A program made the position numbers and the translations under genes. Positions 32,583 through 51,782 of a stretch of 64,000 nt of DNA are shown here, piece by piece (position 1 is the stretch's first letter; every line of letters begins with the position of its first letter). Location of the stretch: positions 9,350,001 to 9,414,000 of the forward strand of contig NC_056760.1 in the NCBI RefSeq assembly GCF_018687715.1, written 5' to 3'. The notes under the pieces were generated by a model. It had not been told where the DNA came from and did no database searches. It saw nothing but the letters and a program-made list of their open reading frames with translations. This stretch comes from Carya illinoinensis (lineage: Eukaryota; Streptophyta; Magnoliopsida; Fagales; Juglandaceae).

Positions 32583-33039
32583 TGTTGAAAGCCACCTGCA
32601 GTGTGAAACCAAACCCATAGCAATTCATTCACCAACCCCCAGAACGTCTGCACCGTTTCCTTTCTTGGAATATTAGGCCACCCACCGTCTCCCAAGTCAG
32701 GAATTGCTGCACCGAAATACACCTCCCTCTTGGTCAAGAAACGTGGGAGTTTTGTCCTCCATGGCTCTCCTATAAAAGGAGATGAGTTGTGAAGAGAAAA
32801 TCATCCTCATTGAGGTGAGAGATCGGGCAGAGGGCTGAGCGCGAAAATGGGTTCTGGGGAAATCCAAAACGGAGGCCATTTGAGAGAGATAGAGAGATGT
32901 TGTGAGTGTTTGTAAAATTGTACAAACATATTGAAAAAATTGGATTTCTGCTTCAGTGGACGTAGGCAAGTTGCCAAACCACTTAAATATTGTCTCTATC
33001 TATTGTGAGTGTGATTTCTGGGCGGCCGAAGGCGCAACA
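32583..33039 (+). repeat. 3' LTR (457 bp) of the non-autonomous element
   Basis: TGTTGAAAGCC...GCGCAACA, followed by TSD GTTCA. A TATA box CTATAAAAGG lies near 32770. This is the complete LTR and defines the true LTR length. Confidence 0.92.
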
Positions 33040-33398
33040 GTTCATCAATTGAATATGTGTAAAATTATTCAACGAATGCAGGTACTGAAAGTTCCTTTTC
33101 TTGCTCTCTTCCTATTTATTATTTTTTGGCATCATGCAGATCGAAGCCTCATTTCCATTCGAGAACACCAGCTTTATTTTGAAATATAAACTACCATTGT
33201 TTTTCCTACACATATACAATATCATTGTAGAAATTAATTCCTCCACATGATACGCAAACCTTTGCACCCATTTCCTATTTGCAGAAATTATGAAAACTTT
33301 CTCAGTTACAAACATGTCCCTTTTTTTTTTTTTTTTTTTGAGTTAGTTTACAAATTACATGAGATCGATTGCACGGAAAAAGAAAATCTTGCCGGTGT

Positions 33399-38039
<4,641 letters not shown>

Positions 38040-38109
38040 AGAATGAGTACTTTGGCCAAAAGTTAGTGGAGAAGGAAGGTAATTAACCTGACATCTGATC
38101 AAGCACAAC

Positions 38110-40990
38110 TTGTGTCGGTCAGAATACTCTCTTCAAGACATACATGTCAGCCTTTGACAACACGATTTACCCTCAAACCTGTATGATACATTAGATAGAA
38201 ACTTCCGCCCAAAAAGATTTTGGTCCGACTCTTTCTGATAGAACCGTTGAGCATTCCTCTGAAACTTCCCCGCTGGACGTTGATACTGAGTCGAAATATT
38301 TAGGACTGCTTCTCCGAATGGTGACGATGGGGACAAGTTTTCCCTTTCAAAAAATAGTGTTCTAAGCTTAAAATATTTGTAGTTTACTGCGATTGTTTGA
38401 AGCGTGCACGTATAAATTAACATCATTAATTAGATTCCTTTCTTTACTATAGTAACCGATAGTCGATACGTGCTTTCTAAGGACGAGCTAAACAAGCAGC
38501 TCATTGGAAAAATTCTAAACAATAGTCTATATATTATACACTATACCTTTTTTTTTTTTTTTTAATTTTACTTTTTACTAAATATTTAATATATAGATAA
38601 TGAGTAGAAAAATTCAATTAATTTAAAAAAAAATTTAAAAATAAAAAAATATATAATATGTGATGTGTGAAAATAATAAATATTAAAAAACTTAATTGAA
38701 AGTTTGACAATTCTACTTGAAGATAAAAGATTTGACGAAAACGATGACTCATTCATTACGAATGAATGAAATGGCAATATTTCTTTGATCTTTTTAGCCA
38801 AGATGAATGGCAAAGACTCTAATGCACCTTGTTGACCAACCTGGATCACATTATTTTTTTCCCCAAAACCAGCCCAACGAAGCATGAAGGAACAGAATGA
38901 GTACTAAGCCAAGAGTTATTATTTCTAAATTATTATAATCAGTACGTACTCCACACGGAATATTAGGACTTTCTTATTGGTCATCATTTGGGCAATTCCA
39001 AAGGATTAAATTTCAAAGTTATTAATTAATTAATACTACCAAACCACTAGCTAGCACCCTTCTGACATATTTTTCTTAGATCATACATATCAAAATGCAA
39101 GAGGATTATATTTTAATTATTCATTAAACTAGTAATGAAGTAGCTGTCATGACTGATGCCCATAGTGTTAAACAAAACAATGCTATTCAATAAATCATGA
39201 TTAGTTGAATTCTTTCTTGTCTTATTTGTTATATTTTTCTTAGATCATACATATCAAATCAATAAACCTGATCTTCTACTTTGTTATATTTGTCAATTCT
39301 TTTTTTTATTGATTTTCTTACTGATTTGCGCTTCCTGATTTTAGAAACAGTAATACTATATATCACATTTTTTTATATGATTTTTTTAAAATAATTATTT
39401 AATAATGATAAATGTGTTACATCTTACTTAATAGGATAAAAATATGATAATAGTATGGTGTATAGAATTTTCCTTTTAAAAAACGATATGCATCCGATAA
39501 AAGTTGCTAATTCTTATTTTATTTTATTTTATATATTTGTTTACTTAATTATCAAGAAATTATTTTTAAATGAGTTTTGTGATTTTTTTAATATTTAAAA
39601 AGATTTAAAAAATAATTAAAAAATGCAAAATAAAAATATATATTTTATACTTTTCGATAGAAATTCTCAGATCACTCTGGCCTTGGCCCTAGTAGGATCC
39701 TAATTTTAGACAGAATAGCGGCTCTCTATTCTAAATTCTTACATATCAGATTTTATTTTCTTCTAACCTCAGCTATTTTCTCATTTCCTTATATTCTCAT
39801 TTCTTCAAATCTTAGAGGTTTGGAAGTAAGATAAGATATAAGATTTTTATCTCATCTTATTTTTTAATTATAATTTTTTAAAATTCTCATTTAAAATATA
39901 ATAAACAATTAAACTTTTTTAAATTTTAAAATAATAATAATACTAAAAAATAATATTTTAAACTTTTATTTAAAATTAAAAATTCTCTTCTCACTATCCA
40001 AACTTACCCAAAGCTCTCAACGTATCTCTCTTCTCAAGCTCTTTGCTCTGTGAAGAGCTCTCTCTCTCCTCGAGAATTGCCTAAGGTGAGGGTGGAAACA
40101 GAACTCAACTAGGGGTGTTAAAAAAAAATCAGAAAATCAGAAAATCGTTCTAAACCGGTCAAACCGATCCGATCTGGAACCGATTTTCATAATGGAAAAA
40201 CTGGCCAGAGTCGGTCTAAAATCTGTTCTAGGCTTTTTAGAACCGGACCGAGTCAATTCCATTTAATATGTATTTTAAATTATTTTTTTAAATATTATAT
40301 ATAATATTTTTTATTATGTACTAATAGTATTACTATATACTAACTACTAGTACTAATATTTAAATATATTAATATATATATAAAGTATACTATATAAATA
40401 TCATAGTAGAATATATATTCATTTATATTTAGTAATATATGAATGACAGAGTGCATTCCTCATTATTAGAAATCATCAAATTATCAGATTATTTCGACCA
40501 TAAAAAAGAGAACTCTAAACGGAAGACAATGATGTATGCATTGTTTTTCATATATATATATATATATATATATAAGCTCAAGAAAAAATATCTGATTGCT
40601 TAGCTTAATTGCACGTCAGATCACGTCAAATTAATTGACAAGCGTAAGACTCAAATAACATGAAAACCCATTAGCTTTAGTACTGGCAGATTTTTCTTTT
40701 TATTTCAGATTTTTTTTTTTCAATTTTTGTAGCAGTTATATTTATAGGTTTGTAGCAGATGTTTTTAGTAAAGCAGGTTTTTTTTAGTAAAGCAAATTCT
40801 TATAACAGTAACAGATTTTGGAATAAAAGTATAAAACAGATTTTTTTTCTTTTTTATAAATTTGTATTTTATTAAAACAAAAAAGCTAGATTGAACTAGA
40901 CTGGAATTAGTAAAACTAAACGTTTCAGTTTAGAAAGGTAATCGATATGTAATTAGTTTTTGAAAATGCAAACTGATAGATACCGATTTA
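38110..40990. repeat. CRK upstream-region duplicate (unit B), non-coding
   Basis: 38230-38500 matches 19997-20270, and 38690-39220 matches 20460-21010, 41160-41640 and 61263-61770. The promoter side of CRK-B lies at the left end; no convincing TATA box was seen. An AT-rich MITE-like repeat is at 39823-40012. At 40110 a hAT-like left end TAGGGGTGTTA is followed by ACCGG-type repeats. The unoccupied LINE-B site is near 40472. Confidence 0.75.
40110..40265. mobile_element. hAT-like left end with ACCGG/CGGTC repeats
   Basis: TAGGGGTGTTA is followed by AAACCGGTC, AACCGATCCGATC, AGTCGGTC and GAACCGGACCG motifs, like other hAT-type termini in the window. A related, more decayed copy lies at 21500-21640 in unit A. 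The other end was not paired with confidence. Confidence 0.45.
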
Positions 40991-43539
40991 GTTCTATATA
41001 TTATATATTATATTTTAAAAAAAAAATTTACTAAATATTTAGTATATAGATAATGAGTAGAAAAATTTAATTAATTTAAAAAAAATTAAAAAATTAAAAA
41101 AATTAAAAAATTAAAAAAATATATAATATATAATGTGTAAAAATAATAAGTACAAACCTAAATTAAAAGTTTCAAATCACGTGACCGAGTTTACTTGTTT
41201 GACAGTTCTACTAGAAGATAAAAGATTAGACGAAAACGATGACTCATTCATTAAGAATGAATGAGATGGCAATATTTCTTTGTTCTTTTTAGCAGAGATG
41301 AATGGCAAAGACTGGCATGCACCTTGTGAACAACCTGGATCACATGTATATTTTTTTCCCCAAAACCAGCCTAACGAAGCATTAAGGAACAGCATGAGTA
41401 CTAAGCCAAGAGGTATTATTAATTCTAAATTATTATAATGAGTACGTAGTCCACACGGAACATTAGGACTTTCTTATTGGTCATCATTCTGGGCAATTCC
41501 AATGGATTAAATTTCAAAGTCATTAATTAATTAATACTACCAAACCACTAGCTAGCACCCTTCTGACATATTTTTCTTAGATCATACATATCAAAATGCA
41601 AGAGGATTATAATTTAATCATTCATGTCGATGACTCGTTGGTGATAAAGAAAACAATGCTCTTCAATGAACCATAAATTAAATTATATTTACATAGATAA
41701 TACTAAATTATCTATGTAAATATAATATATTTAGTAATATATGTATGACAGTGCATTACTCATTACTAGAAATCATCAAATTATCAGATTATTTAGACCA
41801 TAAAAAAGAGAACTCTAAACAGAAGACAATGATGTATGCATTGTTTTTCATATATATATATATATAAAAGCTAAAGAAAAAATATCTGATTGCTTAGCTT
41901 AATTGCACGATCTAATTAATACATGTAGATTAAGTATAATTGGCTCCAATTATTCCTACAGTTAGCTAGCTACCTTACTGTTTTAATTCCACCAGGCCAA
42001 CGCATAATCAAGATAATAGACCAGTTGTAAAATCAGACAAAGAAAACTCAAAAGAGCTTAATTCAAACGAGAAATAAATCATCTTAAAACAAATTTCCAA
42101 CAGGAAATCACTCCTTAATAAAACGAAAAGATGTCAAACACATGCACATGCAATGAATTATACATATATACCACAAGAAAAATCAAGCGAATATATATAC
42201 GCGTGTTTCCACAACAGATGTTAAATTAATTGATAAGCATAAGACTCAAATAACATGAAAACCCACTAGCTCCTATACTGGCTAGATTTTTCTTTTTATT
42301 TCAGATTTTTATTTTTCAGTTTTTGTAGTAGTTATATTTATAGGCTTGTAGCAGTTTTTTTTTTTTTTATTTTATTTTTGAGTAAAACAGATTTTTAGAA
42401 GCAATTTTTAATAAAGCATATTTCAGTAAATCAGATTTTTTTTAGTAAGGCCTGTTTTTTTAAGTAAAGCAGATTTTTATAATAGTAACAGATTTTGGAA
42501 TAAAAGTATAAAACATATTTTTTAAAAGCTGTTTTTTTTAATAAATAGATTTTTTTTTCTACAAATTTACATTTGATTAAAACTGAAAAGCCGGACCGGA
42601 ACCTATAAAATTAGACGTACCGGTTTAGGGAGGTAATCGGTGCGTAATCCATTTTTAAAAATGCAAAACCAGTATATATTGATTCAGTCCTAAATTTAAT
42701 CTAAAACCTGACCAGACTGAACCTGTTAGACTCCTAAAAACAACTGGAGGGGTAGTGCAAAATTAACTGATGGAGCGAACTTATCTTCTGACCGGTTTTG
42801 CCACATCAATAGGTGTGCGGTTTCAAACCGGACTAGTAATATAATTTTCTTTTTAGATAGCCAATGTGGTTTCTCAGCCAGCCATTTTAGTTAACTGTCG
42901 CTTTCATATTTTCTATCATTTGAAATTTCTCAAAAACAATTAGGTTTTATAATTCAAAATTCTCATCTCAAAAACAAAATTCTCATGTCATCATTATAAC
43001 TTTCTCAAATTTTTATACAAAATATAATAAACAATTCAACTTTTTCAAATCCAAATTTAATTTTCTTAAATTCTAAAATAATAATAATATTAAAATATAA
43101 TATTTTATATTTTCGTATAAGACCAAAAATTCTCATCCCAATTTTCAAATCCCAATTAGTATATGATCCCCGGTTCTAATTAGGACATAGCTAGGATACT
43201 TTTCGTGTGTATTTTGTCTTCGATCGGAGTTACTTATTTACTGAAATGGACAGTTAGAAATGGATATTTAGAGAATCTTATTACGCAACTCGAGATGAAT
43301 ATAAAATCATAAGTTTTTAAGAATAGCCATAGGGCATGGCCTGGCAAATGAAACATCTGCCACATTTACATTGAAGGGTGGGTCAATTACAAGAAGCATT
43401 ACTATTATTATGATCCCTAACTATATAAATATTAAATAATATTATACATTTTAAGTGTTTTTTTATTGCTGTGCACTACGTCCACATGCACAAGACAAGG
43501 CATTAATGAAGTACAAATCCACTTGTAGCGCTTCATCGA
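40991..43539. repeat. CRK upstream/downstream duplicate between CRK-B and CRK-C, non-coding
   Basis: 41160-41640 repeats the upstream module again. 41760-42110 matches 27555-27858 plus 28095 onward. 42210-42300 repeats 40630-40690. The hAT-like right end is near 42735. 42750-43460 matches 62380-62457 plus 63562-63975. An AT-rich MITE-like copy lies at about 42950-43165. The stretch therefore consists of CRK array spacer in two partial copies. Confidence 0.75.
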
Positions 43540-47101
<3,562 letters not shown>

Positions 47102-47177
47102 ATTTTCCTGAGTACTTCAACTCTGATATATAGTGGCTGAATCTCTCTCTATATTGTGGCTGAAGGTGCTTTTGCTT

Positions 47178-47185
47178 CTTTTATA
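47178..47185 (-). promoter_or_regulatory. TATA box of CRK-C
   Basis: TATAAAAG on the minus strand, 77 bp before the ATG at 47101, in GC-richer DNA than its surroundings. The position is right for a plant core promoter. Confidence 0.65.
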
Positions 47186-47189
47186 CCTT

Positions 47190-48736
47190 AGCGGCCATAA
47201 CCAAAAGACCCCATTCTTGGAGCAAGTATTAAAAAATACAATAAATAATTTAATTTTTATTTTATTTTATCACATTTAAACATTATAATTTTTTAAAATT
47301 TTCACACAAAATAAAATAAATAATTTAACATTTTAAAATTTTAAAATAAAAATAATATTTTAAAAAATTCTATTTAACGTTTAACTTTTATCTCATTATT
47401 CAAAGCTCTCAAACTAACGGGAAATTGCTTCAAACGATTCTTAGGCTAAAATACTAAAATTGTCAACCCATCATTCTTTTAAAGTGAAAAAATCAACAGT
47501 TTTGTCACGTACAATCGCAGTGTGAAACCGCAAAAGAATCAACTGCAACGTCAACTGATAACAAAAAATTAACAAAAACGCTAAATACAGTTATGGAGAA
47601 TGCAAACGTCATATAATCGATTTAAAAAAGATTAGGATTTACGATTAAAAAAATTAATTTTATTTTATGTGAATTCTGTATTAATTCATTTTTTTTAAAA
47701 AGATTGTACGATACTTACACAACTATAACTATAAATATCATTTCTCAAAAATTAAAACGACATGACGTTGTCTTCGTGGTAGAGATCCACTCGGTTTGCT
47801 CTTTGCTTTTGTTCACAAAGTGGGTATTTGTGGATAAATTTCTTCCCAGACTGCGTTATTTGTCTATTTCCCCATTACACTGTATTCTCTCCTTCCTATT
47901 TTCCCGTCATCTCTGCTATTCAAAATTTTTTTCTTCTACTTCTTCTCAATCTCTTATTTTGATTTTTCTTTCATTTATATTTGTAACTTATTTCTCGGGT
48001 GATTCGTATGTTTTTTACTCTATGCTATTACTCCTTCACCTAGAAATAAGAAAGAAAACAAAGACTTATTTAAGTTGTTCCGGAGATAAGAGGCTTTCAT
48101 ATATGATAGAAGAAATGGGACCTAAAGAGTTTTGGGGAGAAGCAAGAAAGTAGAAACGAGATGGAGAGAGATAAGAAAGCAGGAAAAAATGATTTTTTTT
48201 TTTTTTAATCAAAAGTCATGCCCGATTACACGGGATTTGCAGAGCCGGTTGCAAGAAAAGTCTCCTTAGACTATTCTACAGCCGGTTTTCCGGCTTTGTG
48301 TCTTGCGTAACTTCCTGGATGCAGTTGATGTCGCATCATCCTCAAACATTCATTTAAGAAGATCAGACTAACGGGCAAGTCAAAGTTTTCTGGCGGTTTT
48401 CCAGCCATGTTTTTCTTGCATAACGAGATATAAACAAAATATGGTTTTCCAGTCATAACTTAAAATGAAAGGAGATAAAAATTGAAATTTAAAAAGTTAA
48501 AATTAATTATTTATTATATTTTATTTTAAAATTTAATAAAATTATAATAATTAGATGAGATGAATTAAATTGTTAAAATATTTCTATTTGAAATATTAAT
48601 TATTAAGGGTCCCATCTACGTGGGTTCATTGATCGCCTGAACTCTAAATACTTTTCTTGTTTGAAGGGAACTCTAAATAATTGTGTATTGGAGTTCTTTA
48701 TTTTGTTGTGATTTTATGAATGTAAATTTTGACGAA
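47190..48736. other. Spacer between CRK-C and CRK-D
   Basis: AT-rich MITE-like copies lie at about 47225-47415 and 48465-48585. A 149-codon frame at 47704-48153 has no recognisable family and is judged spurious. 48230-48450 contains scattered GCCGGTTTTCCGGC-type repeats of unknown origin. No supported gene is present. Confidence 0.5.
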
Positions 48737-49246
48737 TTAATAAATCAAGAACATATTTGAACTGTTCTGGTGGGAAATATTCTGCTTGTTATCTAAGCCG
48801 ATGTTTCCTGTGAGATTCACTTGGCCAAAGAAATTTTGGTTCGAGTAGCGCAGCTGGCATAGCTCTTCCCATACAACGGCTTCCCTTGTGTATGGACAGA
48901 GCTTCAAAATGTCTTTTGTAGCAGATGCTATGCACTTCCCGCAGTTTTCATTTGTGACATAGTCGAGGCACATGTGTACCCCGTAAACTCTATCTGTATC
49001 ATTTCTTGTGGAGGTATTATAGAATTTGGAAGAAGAAGTACTTAAGGATAAAGAGAGGAGTTCGTCAAGGTTATTTTTAAATGGACTGCCGTCTATATAA
49101 TCAGCACTTGTGTTAGGACAAAAGCTATAAGGAGGGTCGGCATAGGCCAGCTCCCATAGGAGAAGATGGGAAGATGGAAGCTGGCCTAGAAAAGCAGAAA
49201 ACATAGGCAATCGAATGAATCTTGGACTGATATGGGGACGATTCAT
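48737..49246 (-). pseudogene. CRK-D: 5' fragment of a CRK gene (signal peptide plus one Gnk2 domain)
   Basis: It starts at ATG 49246 (MNRPHISPRFIRLPMF). A signal peptide runs to about residue 36 (AYA|DPP). The first Gnk2 domain is complete, with CLDYVTNENCGKC (C-x8-C-x2-C). It is very like CRK-C exon 1 through NISHQ. There a one-base deletion relative to CRK-C shifts the frame (about 48768), and homology ends about 20 bp later at 48750. The second Gnk2 domain, TM and kinase are absent. If transcribed, it would give a secreted single-Gnk2 protein of 169 residues. More likely it is a duplication-truncated relic. Confidence 0.85.
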
Positions 49247-49317
49247 GCTTCACCTCCCAGTAGCTGATTAATAATGGGAAAATCTCTCTTTGGAATAGCT
49301 GTTAAACATAAGGCCGA

Positions 49318-49328
49318 AGTCAAGTCAA
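49318..49328 (-). promoter_or_regulatory. Overlapping W-box pair upstream of CRK-D
   Basis: On the minus strand the sequence reads TTGACTTGACT, two WRKY-type W-box cores (TTGACT) about 72 bp before the CRK-D ATG. W-boxes are common in promoters of defence-induced CRK genes; function here is inferred. Confidence 0.4.
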
Positions 49329-49330
49329 CA

Positions 49331-50071
49331 ATTGTACCATTCCACTTCAAATCACTTTGTGGAAAGTATGTATTACCACGTATAAGGAAAAAAAATGCGT
49401 TAGGCCATGTTTGGTAAGTAAGATAAAAATTTTGAGTTAAAGATAAAAATTTAAAATATTATTTTTGAGTATTATTATTATTTTAAAATTTAAAAAAGTT
49501 GTATTAGAATTTGAAATAATTAAATTATATTTTTGTAAAAATTTAAAAAAATTATAATAATAATATGAGAATTTTAAATTGAAATAAAAATTTTAAATTG
49601 AAATGTATCTTCCAAACCTACCATTATTGCGATAAGCAGAAGTTTATAGGATCTCGATCGATGGCAATATGATTTTGAGGCTACAATTGTATTAATTACA
49701 AGGGGACCATGCATTCTGTCTTTAATTCAACGGTACGCTTTTTTGTATTATATATGTAATTTCCTGGATGTTTGATATCTCATTATACTTTAAGGCAAAT
49801 TCCAGCATATATCTCATTTTTCTTGGACGGCTTGCGGTCAATATAGAATACTGATTACTGGCAGCTTGTAACGCCCAACACCTACTCTCATACGGAATAT
49901 CACAATAATCAATTTTAAATTTCTACATCCACGTTTAGTCAGTTTGTCATGAGTTACCTGAGTCAAATCGTATATTTCTTCGTTGATATCATTTATAACC
50001 TTTTAATGAGGCCAAAATCACACGTAGACATATTTTAAAAAGATTAATAAATGATACAATTAAAATTTATT
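49331..50071. other. Non-coding spacer with an AT-rich MITE-like copy
   Basis: An AT-rich repeat (49402-49625, GGCCATGTTTGGTAAG...TCCAAACCTACC) belongs to the family seen at 27860. The rest holds no recognisable gene. The Copia-2 TSD TTATT is at 50067-50071. Confidence 0.6.
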
Positions 50072-50405
50072 TATTGTAAAATAACATTATTATAAAATAA
50101 ATTATATGACCACTTTGAGCTAATCGTCAAATGCATAGTACATAGTGCTAGCATAGTACTAGCACTATGAGTTGGCCGACATATGTATAGTGCATAGTGC
50201 TAGCATAGTACTAGCATAGTGAGTTGGCCGACATATGCATAGTGTATAGTGCTAGTATAGTACTAGCATAGTGAATTGGCCGACATATGCATAGTGCATA
50301 GTGCTAGCATAGTGCAGCATAGTAAGCTAGCATAGTTCCCTTTGTACGCCTATATATATCGTTGAATTCTTTAAGAAATTCATAAGTTTCATAACTTCTC
50401 TGAAT

Positions 50406-50458
<53 letters not shown>

Positions 50459-50473
50459 GATAGTTTTATAATA
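50072..50473 (+). repeat. Copia-2 5' LTR (402 bp)
   Basis: It starts TATTGTAAAATAAC (the 3' copy has TGTTGTAAAATAAC) and ends TTTTATAATA. It contains about three 52-bp units of GCATAGTGCTAGCATAGTAC-type sequence (50130-50330), a TATATATATC near 50352 and a (CT)n tract at 50412-50453. Confidence 0.92.
50412..50453 (+). repeat. (CT)n microsatellite in the Copia-2 5' LTR
   Basis: About 20 CT units, against about 10 in the 3' LTR (55904-55924). The LTRs were identical at insertion, so the difference arose afterwards. Confidence 0.9.
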
Positions 50474-50613
50474 CGTTATCAGCACGAAAGTTCTGACGAT
50501 TTTGAAGCTAGTAGTCCCCTACTTCAAGTAAGTCTTTCAATATATTTTTGTAGTTTTCAAAATGAATATGAAATATTAAACATACTTATGTTCCTGATTT
50601 ATATATGTAGAAA

Positions 50614-51663
50614 ATGTCAAATCTTACAAAATTGGAATTCGTTGCTCTTGACATTTCTGGAAAAAATTATTTATCTTGGATCCTTGATGCTGAGATCCAT
50701 CTGGATGCAATGAACCTGAGAGATACAATTAAAGAAGGAAATCAAGGGTCCCTGCAGGACCGTGCTAAGGCAATGATTTTTCTTCGGCACCATCTTTATG
50801 AAGAATTAAAAACTGAGTATCTAACGGTGAAAGATCCACTTATTTTGTGGAATGATTTAAGGGAGAGATATGAACACCAGAAAACTGTAATCCTCCCAAA
50901 AGCTCGTCATGATTGGATGCACCTGAGGTTGCAAGACTTCAAGAGTGTTAGTGAGTATAACTCTGCACTTTTTAAAATTAGCTCGCTATTGAAATTATGT
51001 GGTGAAAAAGTCACTGATGATGACTTGTTAGAGAAGACATATACTACTTTTCATGCCTCGAATGTGCTCTTGCAGCAGCAGTATCGAGAGCGAAAGTTCA
51101 AGAAATATTCTGAACTTATATCTTGTCTTCTATTAGCTGAGCAAAATAATGAGGTTTTATTAAGGAATCACCAGTCACGTCCTACTGGTTCTATATCATT
51201 CCCTGAAATGAATGGTACTAGATTTACATCATTCCCAGAAGCGAATGGTGCATCTTTTCAAAGGAAAAGGAGGCGTGGATGTGGTAAGAAAAACTATAGA
51301 AGTGGAGGTCCTAGAAGTGACCACACTAAAAGGGAAAATAATAGATATACACCGTACCGCCAGAAGTGGTTCAACTCAGAGAAGGGCAAAGGTCCTCAAA
51401 ATAAATTTGTAAAGAAATATGAAGATGAATGCCATAGATGTGGTATGACTGGAAATTGGTCTCATACCTGTCGTACAGCTAAGCACTTGGTTGACTTATA
51501 CCAATCTTCCATAAAAGAAAAAACAAAGAAATTTGAAACAAATTTTGCTGAACCATCATATGCTTTAGATTCTATAGATGGAGAAGATATTACAAGCCTT
51601 GATGTTTCTGATTTCTTTGAGGATTCTAGTGGTAGAGTTAATCATGGAAGTGTTCTTTTTTAA
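50614..51663 (+). CDS. Copia-2 gag (349 aa), zinc knuckle altered
   Basis: The ORF begins MSNLTKLEFVALDISG; the N-terminal DUF4219/UBN2-type gag fold spans about residues 1-190 (NYLSWILDAEIHL, LLLAEQNNEVLLRNH). A basic linker (KRRRGCGKKNYRSGG) precedes a CCHC knuckle near residue 273 reading CHRCGMTGNWSHTC. The ligand His expected after GMTG is Asn, so zinc binding is probably impaired. Gag packages the element RNA into virus-like particles. The stop at 51661 lies before pol, which is in another frame. Confidence 0.88.
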   Translation: MSNLTKLEFVALDISGKNYLSWILDAEIHLDAMNLRDTIKEGNQGSLQDRAKAMIFLRHHLYEELKTEYLTVKDPLILWNDLRERYEHQKTVILPKARHDWMHLRLQDFKSVSEYNSALFKISSLLKLCGEKVTDDDLLEKTYTTFHASNVLLQQQYRERKFKKYSELISCLLLAEQNNEVLLRNHQSRPTGSISFPEMNGTRFTSFPEANGASFQRKRRRGCGKKNYRSGGPRSDHTKRENNRYTPYRQKWFNSEKGKGPQNKFVKKYEDECHRCGMTGNWSHTCRTAKHLVDLYQSSIKEKTKKFETNFAEPSYALDSIDGEDITSLDVSDFFEDSSGRVNHGSVLF

Positions 51664-51782
51664 TTAATGTATTTCCTTCATATTATTGTAAAATATTTTT
51701 ATTCTGCAATGTTTTGTAGTAATGAAAGTTTTATATATTTTGTAGAATCATAAGTCTTATTGATGAACTTTCTATATCCGAG

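Larger units (their letters stand above)
29247..33039 (+). mobile_element. Non-autonomous LTR retrotransposon (3793 bp) with minisatellites
   Basis: The TSD is GTTCA (29242-29246 and 33040-33044). The CRK-A flank at 2811-2815 holds the empty site (GAAGTTCATCAATGG), so the borders are certain. The LTRs are 29247-29661 (3'-truncated) and 32583-33039. A purine tract GGTGGAGGGGG precedes the 3' LTR. The about 2.9-kb interior shows no intact gag or pol. It begins with a 153-bp and then a 46-bp tandem repeat and continues with degraded sequence. This is a LARD-like passive element that depended on another element's proteins. Confidence 0.92.

Noticed and set aside
32519..32737. Duplicate minus-strand ORFs (also 29171-29386) with the same peptide
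   Set aside because: They are antisense frames in the two LTRs of one element, so duplication reflects the LTRs, not a gene family.
47704..48153. A 149-codon plus-strand ORF between CRK-C and CRK-D
   Set aside because: Hydrophobic, low-complexity, no family features, no promoter context and in AT-rich DNA; most likely chance.
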